Source of the DNA: a virus
Reading direction: 5' to 3' (one strand)
IMG/VR virus record: IMGVR_UViG_3300026078_000024
Location: 28,878 to 92,877 of that record
DNA length: 64,000 nucleotides
Below the pieces are notes generated by a model that worked only from the letters and a program-made list of their open reading frames with translations, made no database searches and was not told where the DNA came from. How positions within the stretch are numbered: the stretch's first letter is position 1; the number at the start of each line of letters is the position of its first letter. Both the position numbers and the translations under genes were made by a program. Positions 56,504 through 64,000 of the stretch are shown here, piece by piece.

Positions 56504-58849
56504 ATGGGCCTTGTTCAGACGAAACAGGGCTCTGCCGCTTCTGGCTCGCTGACCATCACACTCGACGCGCCAACGACGGCGGGCAATGCCCTGATCGTCA
56601 TCCTCGCGTCGTCGGGCACCACGACCAACCCCACCTCGGTCTCCTCGATCACCCTGGGTGGCAGTGCCGGTAACTTCGTCTCGGTCAGTACCTTCGGGTC
56701 GGCATCCGACGCGGCGATCGGCGCGACCTGGCTCGACCTGAACTGTGTGGGCGGACAGACCTCCGTCGCTATCACCATGTCCGGCGGCTCCGGGACGATC
56801 GCGACCCTGGCCACGGTGTACGAGTGGTCCGGGTTGGTCGCGGCCAGCGCGTTCGACAAGACGTCCGGCGGAGTGAGCGCCGGGTCGACCTCGTGGACGT
56901 CCGGCACGACGGCGGCCGTCTCCCAGCCGTCCGAACTCCTGATCGGCGGATCCTTCGTCACGGTGTCCGGCAGTTCTCCGACGATCACCGGGCCCACCTC
57001 CCCGTGGAACAACCTCTCCCAGGTGTCCCAGGCGCAGGGGTCGTTCAACGACGCATGGATGAGCGGATATCAGGTGATCTCCTCGGGAGGCACCGCCACC
57101 TATTCGGGCACCGTCTCTCCGTCGAGCCAGTCGATCTCCCAGGTCAACACGTTCAAATTGCTGGTGGCCGAACCCACCCCCATGCTGCCGCTCTTCCTGC
57201 CCGGCGATGATCCCTTCAGCGGGATCAAGCCGTGGGGCGGGGTGGACGACTGGCAGCACGACGTGACCGTGATCGCCGGAGTGGCGTCGATCAAGTTCGA
57301 GGCCCCGACGTTCAACAACACCATGCTGCTCTTGGCTCTCGCCAATGAACGCGGCATGGGTGCGCGGGGAATCGGCGTCGATGATCCGGACGTCCGGCTC
57401 GATCCCCTCCTCACCCCGGACGACGTCACCGGCGGCATGGCTCCCTGGGGCGGCGCTCCGGACTCCGGCACCGTCTCGGCCGTGTCGGTGAACGCCGGAG
57501 TAGCCTCGGTCTCGTTCTCCGCCCAGGCGCCGACGGCGGGGATCTCGGCCCTGCCCGGCCAGGCGGCGATGACGATCACCGGGCAGGGACCGACGGCGGG
57601 CGTGGCGGCCCTCCCCGGCGCGTCCTCGGTTACCATCTCCTCTCAGGCCCCGGTCGTAGGTCTGAGCGCTCTTCCCGGATCGTCCGCTGTCGTCATCAGC
57701 GGGCAGTCGTCATCGGCGGGAATAGCTCCCACGGCCGGGGTGTCCTCGATCACCTTCTCCGCCAAGGACGCCCTTGCGGGTCCTGGTGGTGCCGCTGGCG
57801 TTGCGTCGATCACCTTCGCGGCCAAGGACGCGTCCACGGGTCTCGGGGTGAACGCGGGCGCGGCGGCCGTGTCGTTCTCCGCCCAGGCCCCAACGGCGGG
57901 CGTTACTGCCCTCCCGGGGGCCGCAGCCGTCTCGCTCACGGGTCAGCAGCCCATGGTGGGCCTGGGGGCCCTCCCCGGTACCGCTGCGGTCACCACGGCG
58001 GTCCAGCAGGACACGACCGGTCTCGGGGCGAACGCGGGCGCGGCGGCCGTCGCCTTCGCGGCCCTCCAGCCGACAGTGATCGCACTCGACGGGACCTACG
58101 ACCCCTCCCCGCCTCTCTTCCTGCCGGACGACCCGTACGGAGGGATCTTCCCGTGGGGCGGCGCAACAGACGGATTGATCACCGGAGATCTTTCCGTAGG
58201 TGCCGGGGTGGCGACGATCACGATCACCGCCCAGTCGCCGACGGCGGGGATCTCGGCCCTGCCCGGCACGGCAACGATGATCCAAACCTCTCAGTCGCCC
58301 GCTGCGGGCCTTTCAGCCCTGCCCGGGACCGGTTCCATCAACTTCACCGGAAACTCGCCTACGGCGGGAGCTGGGGCGCAAGCCGGGGCAGCCACGGTGA
58401 GTCTCTCCGCCCGTGCTCCGTCCGCCGGTGTCTCCGCCCTGCCGGGAACCGCTGCGGTCACCGTCTCCGGGGATCAGCCGTCGGTGGGGATCGCGCCGGT
58501 GGCGGGCGCGGCGGCCGTCGCCTTCACCGGCCGTTCCGCCCTCGCCGGTCCGGGCGGAACCGCTGGCGTTGCCAGCATCTCCTTCTCCGTCCCGGCGCCC
58601 CGCGTCGGCCTCGGGGCGGCCCCCGGCGTGGCGGCCGTCTCCTTCTCGGCCGTCAACGCCTCCGTGGTCCTCCCGCAGAGCGGAGCACCCACGGTGATCT
58701 CGGGACGGCAGCCGCTCGGCCAGCTGTACGGCCGGGAGCCGATCAGTCCTGCCACCGGCCGGGAGACCGGGCCGATCTCCGGTCGAGGAACGATATCTTC
58801 AACATCAGGAACTGAGCCCGACTCCACGATCAGCGGGAGGGAGCCATGA
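56504..58849 (+). CDS. Structural protein with 20-residue tandem repeats
   Basis: 781 residues from ATG at 56504. The first 220 residues look like a carbohydrate-binding or jelly-roll domain (SGSLTITLDAPTTAGNALIVI, VAITMSGGSGTIATLATVYEW). Then two arrays of exact 20-residue units follow (pattern GxxxxxGxAxVxFxxxxPxx; for example GVSALPGTAAVTVSGDQPSV), about 17-18 units in total. They are separated by LFLP-DDP-GGI-PWGG linkers that occur three times. The C-terminus is Gly/Arg/Pro-rich (SGREP repeated). Probably a long virion fibre or decoration, possibly a beta-solenoid. Confidence 0.65.
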   Translation: MGLVQTKQGSAASGSLTITLDAPTTAGNALIVILASSGTTTNPTSVSSITLGGSAGNFVSVSTFGSASDAAIGATWLDLNCVGGQTSVAITMSGGSGTIATLATVYEWSGLVAASAFDKTSGGVSAGSTSWTSGTTAAVSQPSELLIGGSFVTVSGSSPTITGPTSPWNNLSQVSQAQGSFNDAWMSGYQVISSGGTATYSGTVSPSSQSISQVNTFKLLVAEPTPMLPLFLPGDDPFSGIKPWGGVDDWQHDVTVIAGVASIKFEAPTFNNTMLLLALANERGMGARGIGVDDPDVRLDPLLTPDDVTGGMAPWGGAPDSGTVSAVSVNAGVASVSFSAQAPTAGISALPGQAAMTITGQGPTAGVAALPGASSVTISSQAPVVGLSALPGSSAVVISGQSSSAGIAPTAGVSSITFSAKDALAGPGGAAGVASITFAAKDASTGLGVNAGAAAVSFSAQAPTAGVTALPGAAAVSLTGQQPMVGLGALPGTAAVTTAVQQDTTGLGANAGAAAVAFAALQPTVIALDGTYDPSPPLFLPDDPYGGIFPWGGATDGLITGDLSVGAGVATITITAQSPTAGISALPGTATMIQTSQSPAAGLSALPGTGSINFTGNSPTAGAGAQAGAATVSLSARAPSAGVSALPGTAAVTVSGDQPSVGIAPVAGAAAVAFTGRSALAGPGGTAGVASISFSVPAPRVGLGAAPGVAAVSFSAVNASVVLPQSGAPTVISGRQPLGQLYGREPISPATGRETGPISGRGTISSTSGTEPDSTISGREP

Positions 58850-59181
58850 GCAAAGTAACGATCAGTGAACCGTATGTCGTCGGAGAGAAACCCTCCCCGC
58901 TGGTGTATCAGTTCCTCGACTCGAACGGGACGGCGATCAACATCACCGGGTACACCGCGAAGTTCCAGTGGCAGGAGAGGGACGGTGCGGCCACAAGCGC
59001 CAGTGCCACGGTCTCGGACGGCCCGAACGGCAAGGCGCAGTACACGTTCACCGGGAACGAGTTCTCCACTGCCGGTCACTACCGCGCTCAGTTCTGGGTG
59101 GGCAACGGGACGAACCGGTACGCGTCCGTAGACATCGTCTTCACCGTCGTCCTGCCGGTCGGCACGGCGCCGAGCATCTGA
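58846..59181 (+). CDS. Ig-like/BppU-like small structural protein
   Basis: 111 residues from ATG at 58846 (ATGA overlap). VYQFLDSNGTAINITGYTAKFQWQERDG and AGHYRAQFWVGNG match the N-terminal fold of BppU-type baseplate proteins and phage Ig-like modules. Likely a virion surface protein. Confidence 0.6.
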   Translation: MSKVTISEPYVVGEKPSPLVYQFLDSNGTAINITGYTAKFQWQERDGAATSASATVSDGPNGKAQYTFTGNEFSTAGHYRAQFWVGNGTNRYASVDIVFTVVLPVGTAPSI

Positions 59182-59192
59182 GGGAGTGAATC

Positions 59193-59594
59193 ATGGCCAA
59201 CAGCAGCGTATCGGTCACCCCCGGCTCGGGCGTGAACATCGACTCACATCAAATCGGGTCCGGTGACCAGCAGCAGATCATCAGGACGGCCAAGGCCGAC
59301 ACGGTCAGTGCGGCGGCGAACACCACGTGGGCGGTCTCGACCACGGCGGCTCAGTCGCAGATCGCGGCCGACGAGAACCGGGTCGGGATGCTGATCTACA
59401 ACGCGTCCACGGTCCGGGTGTATATCCGGTACGACAACACCGCGCCGACCACGTCCGGCTCAAACGCCCACTGGTATCTCGATGCCGGAGACCGGTACGA
59501 GGTCCCGGACACCTTCTGCCAGCTCGCTGTGTCGATCGTGGCTTCCGTCTCCGGAACCGGCACGGTGAACTTCGCACTCGGGACGGAGACCTGA
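59193..59594 (+). CDS. Small structural protein
   Basis: 133 residues from ATG at 59193 with GGGAGTGA upstream. Strand-rich (ENRVGMLIYNASTVRVYIRYDN, DRYEVPDTFCQLAVSIVASVSGTG), resembling small virion proteins with a beta-sandwich. No enzymatic motif. Confidence 0.5.
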   Translation: MANSSVSVTPGSGVNIDSHQIGSGDQQQIIRTAKADTVSAAANTTWAVSTTAAQSQIAADENRVGMLIYNASTVRVYIRYDNTAPTTSGSNAHWYLDAGDRYEVPDTFCQLAVSIVASVSGTGTVNFALGTET

Positions 59595-59596
59595 TC

Positions 59597-61357
59597 ATGC
59601 CCCTCGCACCGTTCCAGCCGTTCGACATTCCCGACTACTGGTGTGTCTTCGGCCACTCGTACATGCAGTACGCCTTCGGCACCTTCTACCAGACCGGCCG
59701 AGCCGACGCCCTGTTCTTCGCGACCATGGACACCGAACCGTTCAACAAGCAGAACTGGGCGGTCAACGGATCCCGGGCGTGCATCGAGGGGTACTCCACC
59801 GGCGGGTTCGCCCGGTTCTACAAGGGATCGAAGAAGCCGCAGCGCGGCGGCCCGTACGTGTCCAACGGCGGCGCCATGATGATCTGCTGGGGGATCAACG
59901 ATCTCGGCCTCGTCGGCAACACCACGCAGATCAAGACAGCCGTTCAGCACGCCTTCCGGGCGATCATCAGCCGGTGGCGCGCATCGGTGATCTACGAGAA
60001 CGACTTCCAGGTGGGCACGAGGACGTCGTACGGCGCCGGGTTCGGGTCCGTCTCGGCCCCCGGCTACACATCGAACGACACGGCCCACTGGTGCACTGCT
60101 ACCACGAACGCCAACTTCACCCTCACCCTCCCGTCCGACTACAACGGCGAGACGGTGGCCGTGACGCTGGTCGGTGCGGGCGGTGTCTCCGGCGGCATCG
60201 TCACCTGGGGCGGCACGACCGGCGTATCCGGCACCACCTCCACGTCGAACATCCTCCCGTCCTCCGCCGTGTCCCACTGCCCGGTGGTCAAGAGGTTCAC
60301 CGGCCTCACGTCCGCGAACGCCGGACAGACGATCACCGGCACGGTGAACACCCTCGACTCCGGCGGCGCGGTCATGCTCGATTTCTGGGCGCTGGAATCG
60401 CAGAACCCGGCCCCCATCATCGTCTGCAACACGGCCCGCCTCACCGCCTCCGGCTACACCACCAACTACCCGTCCTGGTCCGGCACCGAAGCGTCTCGTG
60501 ATCAGGACGTGGTCGACCTCAACGCCAACACCACGGCAGTGGTCGCGGAGTTCGATTCCATGGTCCAGATCGCCGACGTCGATTCTGTGATCAACAAGCA
60601 GGCATCGTTCCTGTTCTCCGACGGCCTGCACCCGAACGAATTCGGGTCGGCCGCGATCGTGGATGCGATCGCGGCGGCCCGGAAGAACCTGCGCCCCACG
60701 AACGCGTACAAGACCCGGAACTTCAACGTCCCGGCCCCGCGCGCGTCGGCCGTCCGGAAGCCTCGCCGGTCCGGTCTGTGGTACACCGCCGACAACGTCC
60801 CGCCCCCGGCCGCGACCACGGCCACGGTCGGTTCGGCCGGTGATCTCTGGGCGATCCCGGTGATCGTCACTGAGGCCACGGAGTTCTGGAACCGGCTCAC
60901 AATCGAAATGTCGTCCACGGCGACCACCGGCGCCACGATCCGCTGGGGGATCTACGACAATGTGGCCTGGGACGCGTACCCGGGCGAGATCGTCTCGGAG
61001 CCGACGGCGGCCTCCGGCCCTCTGTCGACCGGCACGACGGCGGCCGTGGTGCAGTCCCCCACCGGCGGTAACGGATCTTTCCAGACCGTCATGGACCCGG
61101 GGCTCTACTGGCTGAGTCTTCTCGTGGTCACCGTCGGATCGACTCCCAGTTGGAGAACGATCCAAGGACCGAACGGGGTCATGCCGAACACGTCCAGTAC
61201 GGGCGCTCTCGACCAGACCCTCGCCACGATCAAGAACGGATACAAGGCGACCGGTGTGGCCACGTCCGCCATGCCGACGAGCTGGCCGAGCGGCGGAACG
61301 GCGACCGCGAACGCGCCCTATATCGGGTTCCAGGTCAACATCAACGCGACGAACTGA
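59597..61357 (+). CDS. SGNH/GDSL esterase-fold virion protein
   Basis: 586 residues from ATG at 59597 in a TGATCATG junction. The N-terminal SGNH fold has block I WCVFGHSYM (Ser19 in GHS in place of GDS), block III GGAMMICWGINDLG (Gly and Asn), and block V SDGLHPNEFG (Asp and His, near 336). Residues 380-586 form a separate strand-rich domain. Such esterases can remove acetyl groups from surface glycans. Location in the head/connector region is odd, and it may be a decoration or receptor-interacting enzyme. Confidence 0.7.
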   Translation: MPLAPFQPFDIPDYWCVFGHSYMQYAFGTFYQTGRADALFFATMDTEPFNKQNWAVNGSRACIEGYSTGGFARFYKGSKKPQRGGPYVSNGGAMMICWGINDLGLVGNTTQIKTAVQHAFRAIISRWRASVIYENDFQVGTRTSYGAGFGSVSAPGYTSNDTAHWCTATTNANFTLTLPSDYNGETVAVTLVGAGGVSGGIVTWGGTTGVSGTTSTSNILPSSAVSHCPVVKRFTGLTSANAGQTITGTVNTLDSGGAVMLDFWALESQNPAPIIVCNTARLTASGYTTNYPSWSGTEASRDQDVVDLNANTTAVVAEFDSMVQIADVDSVINKQASFLFSDGLHPNEFGSAAIVDAIAAARKNLRPTNAYKTRNFNVPAPRASAVRKPRRSGLWYTADNVPPPAATTATVGSAGDLWAIPVIVTEATEFWNRLTIEMSSTATTGATIRWGIYDNVAWDAYPGEIVSEPTAASGPLSTGTTAAVVQSPTGGNGSFQTVMDPGLYWLSLLVVTVGSTPSWRTIQGPNGVMPNTSSTGALDQTLATIKNGYKATGVATSAMPTSWPSGGTATANAPYIGFQVNINATN

Positions 61358-61366
61358 GGGACGATC

Positions 61367-62158
61367 ATGGCTACCACTGACTTCGGTCCTTGCGCCGACT
61401 GGCCCTGCCGGTGGATCTGTGACGTCTCGTCCGAGTCGCCGACGGCCACCGGCGCGGCCGTGACGGCTGCCACCTACGTCCTGTGGGCCCTCTCCGGTCG
61501 CCAGTACGGGACGTGCACGACCACTCTCCGGCCATGCCGCCGGGAGTGTTACGACGATGCCTGGTGGAACACGTACGCGGCCCCGTGGTCCACGTACACC
61601 GATTACGTCGGCTCCACCTACCCGTGGTTCGTTCTCGGGTGCGGCGGGTGCCGTGGCACCTGCTCCTGCTCGCAGATCTCCGAGGTGCTCCTCCCGTCCC
61701 CGGTCCAGTCGATCACCACGGTCAAGCTGGACGGGGTGGCAGCGCCGACCGGGTCCTACCGTCTCGACAACAACCGGCTGCTTGTCCGGACGGACGGCCA
61801 GGTCTGGCCCCGGTGCAACGATCTTTCCAAGGACGACACCCAGGCAGGGACGTGGTCGGTGACGGCGGTCTACGGCCAGCCGGTTCCGAAGATGGGTGAG
61901 GTCGCCATGGGCGAACTCGCCTGCGAGATCTTGAAGGCGATGAACGGCGAGGAGTGCCGCCTCCCTGCCGGAGTGACTCAGCTCACCCGGCAGGGGGTGT
62001 CGGTCTCCGTTCCCGATATCGGGTCGATCTTCTCGAACGGCCGGACCGGGTTGTATCTCGTCGACATGTTCCTGATCTCCGCCAACCCGAAAAAGATCAT
62101 GCAGCGCGGCCGGATCTTCTCGCCGGATAGGACGATCCACCGGAGGGCCGGGACGTGA
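61367..62158 (+). CDS. Head-to-tail adaptor-like protein, Cys-rich
   Basis: 263 residues from ATG at 61367. CADWPCRWICDV, TCTTTLRPCRREC and LGCGGCRGTCSC give at least 12 Cys in the first 105 residues. The second half resembles head-tail connectors (TWSVTAVYGQPVPKMGEVAMGELACEILKAM, GLYLVDMFL). Cys-rich adaptors of this type occur in several actinophages, where disulphides could stabilise the virion. First of three connector genes. Confidence 0.65.
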   Translation: MATTDFGPCADWPCRWICDVSSESPTATGAAVTAATYVLWALSGRQYGTCTTTLRPCRRECYDDAWWNTYAAPWSTYTDYVGSTYPWFVLGCGGCRGTCSCSQISEVLLPSPVQSITTVKLDGVAAPTGSYRLDNNRLLVRTDGQVWPRCNDLSKDDTQAGTWSVTAVYGQPVPKMGEVAMGELACEILKAMNGEECRLPAGVTQLTRQGVSVSVPDIGSIFSNGRTGLYLVDMFLISANPKKIMQRGRIFSPDRTIHRRAGT

Positions 62159-62664
62159 GCCAGATCAAGGGCGACGACAAGTGGTTCCAGGTCTGCAACA
62201 TCATCCTGGGTGCGGCCAAGGCGGGGTTGGTCAAGCCGGTGAACCGGTACCTGATCACCACGGGGCAGATCGCCCATGACGACTGCTGTGACGGACAGCT
62301 CGCCGTCTCGTACACCCGGACCTCACCGACGGAGTCCTTCCCCACGGAACAGGTCACCAAGGTCGGCCTGGACTGTGACCCGGCGTACGAGATCGGGGAG
62401 ATCACTGTGTCGATCACCCGGTGTGCTCCGCAGGCCCTCAACAGCCAGAACGCCCCCTCACCTGACGCCCTGACGGCGCATGCCCAACAGAACATGATCG
62501 ACGCGAACCAAATCCGCCGGTCCGTGTCCGTGGCACTGTGCCAGGTGCACTCCGACATGACCTCGGGTCTGGACTACTTCGTCCGGTCACAGCTCATGAT
62601 CGGCCCCGAGGGCGCATGCGACGGCTCCGAACTGTACCTGTACGTCGGTCTCGCGGCAGGATGA
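62155..62664 (+). CDS. Tail-terminator or neck-like protein
   Basis: 169 residues from GTG at 62155 (GTGA overlap). CDPAYEIGEITVSITRCAP and VALCQVHSDMTSGLDYFVRSQLMIGPEGACDG resemble small neck or tail-completion proteins. Position between the adaptor and HK97-gp10-like genes supports this. Exact class uncertain. Confidence 0.55.
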   Translation: MSQIKGDDKWFQVCNIILGAAKAGLVKPVNRYLITTGQIAHDDCCDGQLAVSYTRTSPTESFPTEQVTKVGLDCDPAYEIGEITVSITRCAPQALNSQNAPSPDALTAHAQQNMIDANQIRRSVSVALCQVHSDMTSGLDYFVRSQLMIGPEGACDGSELYLYVGLAAG

Positions 62665-62668
62665 TCAC

Positions 62669-63058
62669 ATGGCACAGGATTTCGTGGTCGTGGACCCCCG
62701 CAAGGGGATGTTGCTGGCTGAACGGTCGGCGGTCGCCCTGGTGGCGCAGACGACGGAACGGGTTGCCATGGCGGCGCGCGCCATGGCGCCGGGATCCATG
62801 AAAACCAAGATCCGCGCCGTGCCGAGCAAGGGCATCGGACTGGTGATCAGTGATCACCCGGCGACGATGTTCGTGATCTACAAGACCAAGCCGCACATCA
62901 TCATGGCCAAGAGGGCGGGCGGCTACCTGAAGTTCCAGGTGAAGAACTCCAGTGACTTCACCTTCGTCGGTCCGTCTCCGCATCGGTTCGTCCGGCACCC
63001 GGGCAACCAGCATCCGAACAACTTCCTGCTCAAGGCCCTGGAAGCGTCCAAGTTCTGA
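62669..63058 (+). CDS. HK97 gp10-like head-tail joining protein
   Basis: 129 residues from ATG at 62669. ALVAQTTERVAMAARAMAPGSMKTKIRAVPS, DHPATMFVIYKTKPHIIM and HPGNQHPNNFLLKAL follow the HK97 gp10 family layout (helix, conserved H-P region, then an FL-helix). It completes the neck of the virion. It precedes the repeat copy and the tail chaperone. Confidence 0.7.
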   Translation: MAQDFVVVDPRKGMLLAERSAVALVAQTTERVAMAARAMAPGSMKTKIRAVPSKGIGLVISDHPATMFVIYKTKPHIIMAKRAGGYLKFQVKNSSDFTFVGPSPHRFVRHPGNQHPNNFLLKALEASKF

Positions 63059-63129
63059 CGATCATGCAGGTCTGCATCTCTGGTGAGTTATGCAGTGGCA
63101 TGGCTTACGGTGTATAGCACGATCCAAAT

Positions 63130-63280
63130 GATCAAGCGCTGACCAGGTAAAACTCTTTTGATCTTACCCCTGGTCCACTCATACCTTGGACCCTAAACGA
63201 TCTCGTTAGCGGGGCAGCCAGAGGTTTTCTCACCCTACGTGTTGGTAACTTTTCTTATTACCACGCTGGGCAACCGGATA
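63130..63280 (-). repeat. Structured intergenic repeat, copy 3 of 3
   Basis: Same orientation as copy 1, opposite to copy 2. Core 63195-63270 matches both other copies. TGGTAA/TTACCA forms a hairpin around CTTTTCTTA (63243-63263). The flank has a different hairpin (CCAGGTAA/TTACCCCTGG) at the place where copy 1 has CCCCTAT/ATAGGGG, which fits conservation of structure with changed sequence. It ends 66 nt before the tail chaperone start. Confidence 0.85.
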
Positions 63281-63346
63281 CCCATGCAGGACGGCGCATA
63301 CAGGGTTCCGGAAAGATCTTGAGCCTCGACGCGCTACGTTGATCAA

Positions 63347-63799
63347 ATGAAGGATTTCACGAGGCAGCCCCGCGTAGTCGAGTTCATGATCAACGATGAT
63401 CATTTCCGTGGAAAGCCGTTCCTGGCGGCTCAGACGATGATCGACTTCACCCTGAAGGTCGACAAGCTCGGGGAAGACATCACCGCGCAGCAAGGGTTCG
63501 ATCTCATGTCCGAGTCCCTCGCACTGGTCCTCATGCCGGACAGCATGAAGCGGTTCAAGGACCGGATGATCGACCCCTCCAACCCGGACGCGGCATCCCT
63601 GACCGGCCAGCCGCCGATCGAGCTTCCACAGGTGAACGAGATCATCGAGTGGATCATGGAGGAGTACGGGATGCGCCCCCCAGCGTCTCCGCCGACCTCA
63701 TCGGATGGGCCCTCACCCCAGGGCGGTGGAGCGAACTCAACGGAGAGGCCGCAGGACGTGGTGTCGATCTCCTCGGGCTCCCAGCAGACCAGTTTCTAG
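63347..63799 (+). CDS. Tail assembly chaperone, unshifted product
   Basis: 150 residues from ATG at 63347; no ribosome site is visible. VEFMINDDHFRGKPFLAAQTMIDFTLKVDKLG begins a helical tail chaperone (gpG-like). The slip site is at codons 111-112. The C-terminal 40 residues after it are Pro/Ser/Gly-rich and look non-coding-like, as expected where most ribosomes stop. It assists tail tube assembly around the tape measure. Confidence 0.75.
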   Translation: MKDFTRQPRVVEFMINDDHFRGKPFLAAQTMIDFTLKVDKLGEDITAQQGFDLMSESLALVLMPDSMKRFKDRMIDPSNPDAASLTGQPPIELPQVNEIIEWIMEEYGMRPPASPPTSSDGPSPQGGGANSTERPQDVVSISSGSQQTSF

Positions 63800-64000
63800 A
63801 CTTCGTCTACTTTTCGATGATCGCTCGACTGGCGCCGGACGAGAACTACGACACGACGGCCGCGCGGAAAGAGCTTGATCAACAACTGAGCGTTCTCCGG
63901 TGGAAGGTCCCGGGCGGCAGCCGGTTCGAGGACGTGGAGATCGAGGAAGGCGCACCGTCCTGGTGGGCGGGCGACGAAGAGGCTAGTCAGTCTTCCCTCG
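63347..64000 (+). CDS. Tail assembly chaperone, -1 frameshift product (runs off window)
   Basis: The slippery heptamer CCCCCCA (63676-63682) carries codons CCC CCA in the zero frame. A -1 shift gives a well-coded continuation (VSADLIGWALTPGRWSEL, then LPADQFLDFVYFSMIARLAPDE) with no stop to 64000. This is the gpG-gpGT arrangement of siphoviruses, in which the long form recruits the tape measure. The 3' end is outside the window. Confidence 0.75.

Noticed and set aside
59396-62140. 914-codon open frame on minus opposite the SGNH and adaptor genes
   Set aside because: Arg/Gly/Asp-rich shadow frame; the plus strand has coupled starts and recognised motifs.

Overview
The window is part of the genome of a tailed double-stranded DNA phage (siphovirus-type head and tail genes) that infects a high-GC Gram-positive bacterium. 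The host is most likely a Streptomyces-like actinobacterium. Reasons: GC-rich sequence with strong G/C at third codon positions, frequent GTG starts, many ATGA/GTGA gene overlaps, and a secreted endolysin whose first domain resembles the actinobacterial Rpf/transglycosylase fold. No integrase, plasmid partition system or rRNA was seen. Both window ends cut into genes: a glycosyltransferase on the left and the tail assembly chaperone on the right. Layout. (1) 1-7256, minus strand: a carbohydrate cassette with three GT-A glycosyltransferases, a UDP-glucose-dehydrogenase-like enzyme, an SDR epimerase/dehydratase, two methyltransferases, an HNH endonuclease and small proteins. (2) 7369-12066, minus: a secreted GH16-like protein, a lipoprotein, small zinc-binding proteins, two ParB-fold proteins and a CopG/Arc-like protein. 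(3) 12121-19591: RuvC-like resolvase (plus), then on minus an SSB-like protein, a RecB/Cas4-type nuclease, a DECH helicase and small proteins. (4) 19687-24587, plus: a MerR/excisionase-like HTH gene and a 1471-residue TOPRIM, SF3 helicase, 3'-5' exonuclease and family A polymerase fusion. (5) 24644-34589, plus: small genes leading into a 7-deazaguanine DNA-modification operon. It encodes a ParB-DpdA fusion, QueF, QueC, QueD, a YkgJ-like cysteine-cluster protein, QueE and FolE, followed within the same run by a GNAT-like and an ABC-ATPase gene pair. (6) 34618-41041: endonuclease VII and HNH genes, a small inverted-repeat element, tRNA-Pro, two papain-fold proteins and the endolysin. (7) 41360-46215: tiny membrane peptides, large terminase and a group of holin-like membrane proteins. 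(8) 46271-64000: portal, a 2H/MuF/protease fusion, major capsid protein, accessory head proteins, head-tail connectors and the frameshifted tail chaperone. How the genes work together: FolE, QueD, QueE and QueC make preQ0 from GTP. QueF should reduce it to preQ1, and the ParB-DpdA fusion should exchange it for guanine in phage DNA. The adjacent GNAT and ABC-ATPase genes are candidates for a further step on the exposed aminomethyl group. The most interesting signals not explained by ordinary gene calls are: this possible acyl-preQ1 pathway; strong GATC enrichment, including Asp codon choice and stop-start junctions; a structured ~150-bp intergenic repeat in three copies; a 20-bp inverted-repeat element; and a 20-residue-period repeat protein in the head operon. 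All calls come from reading the sequence only; no database search was run.
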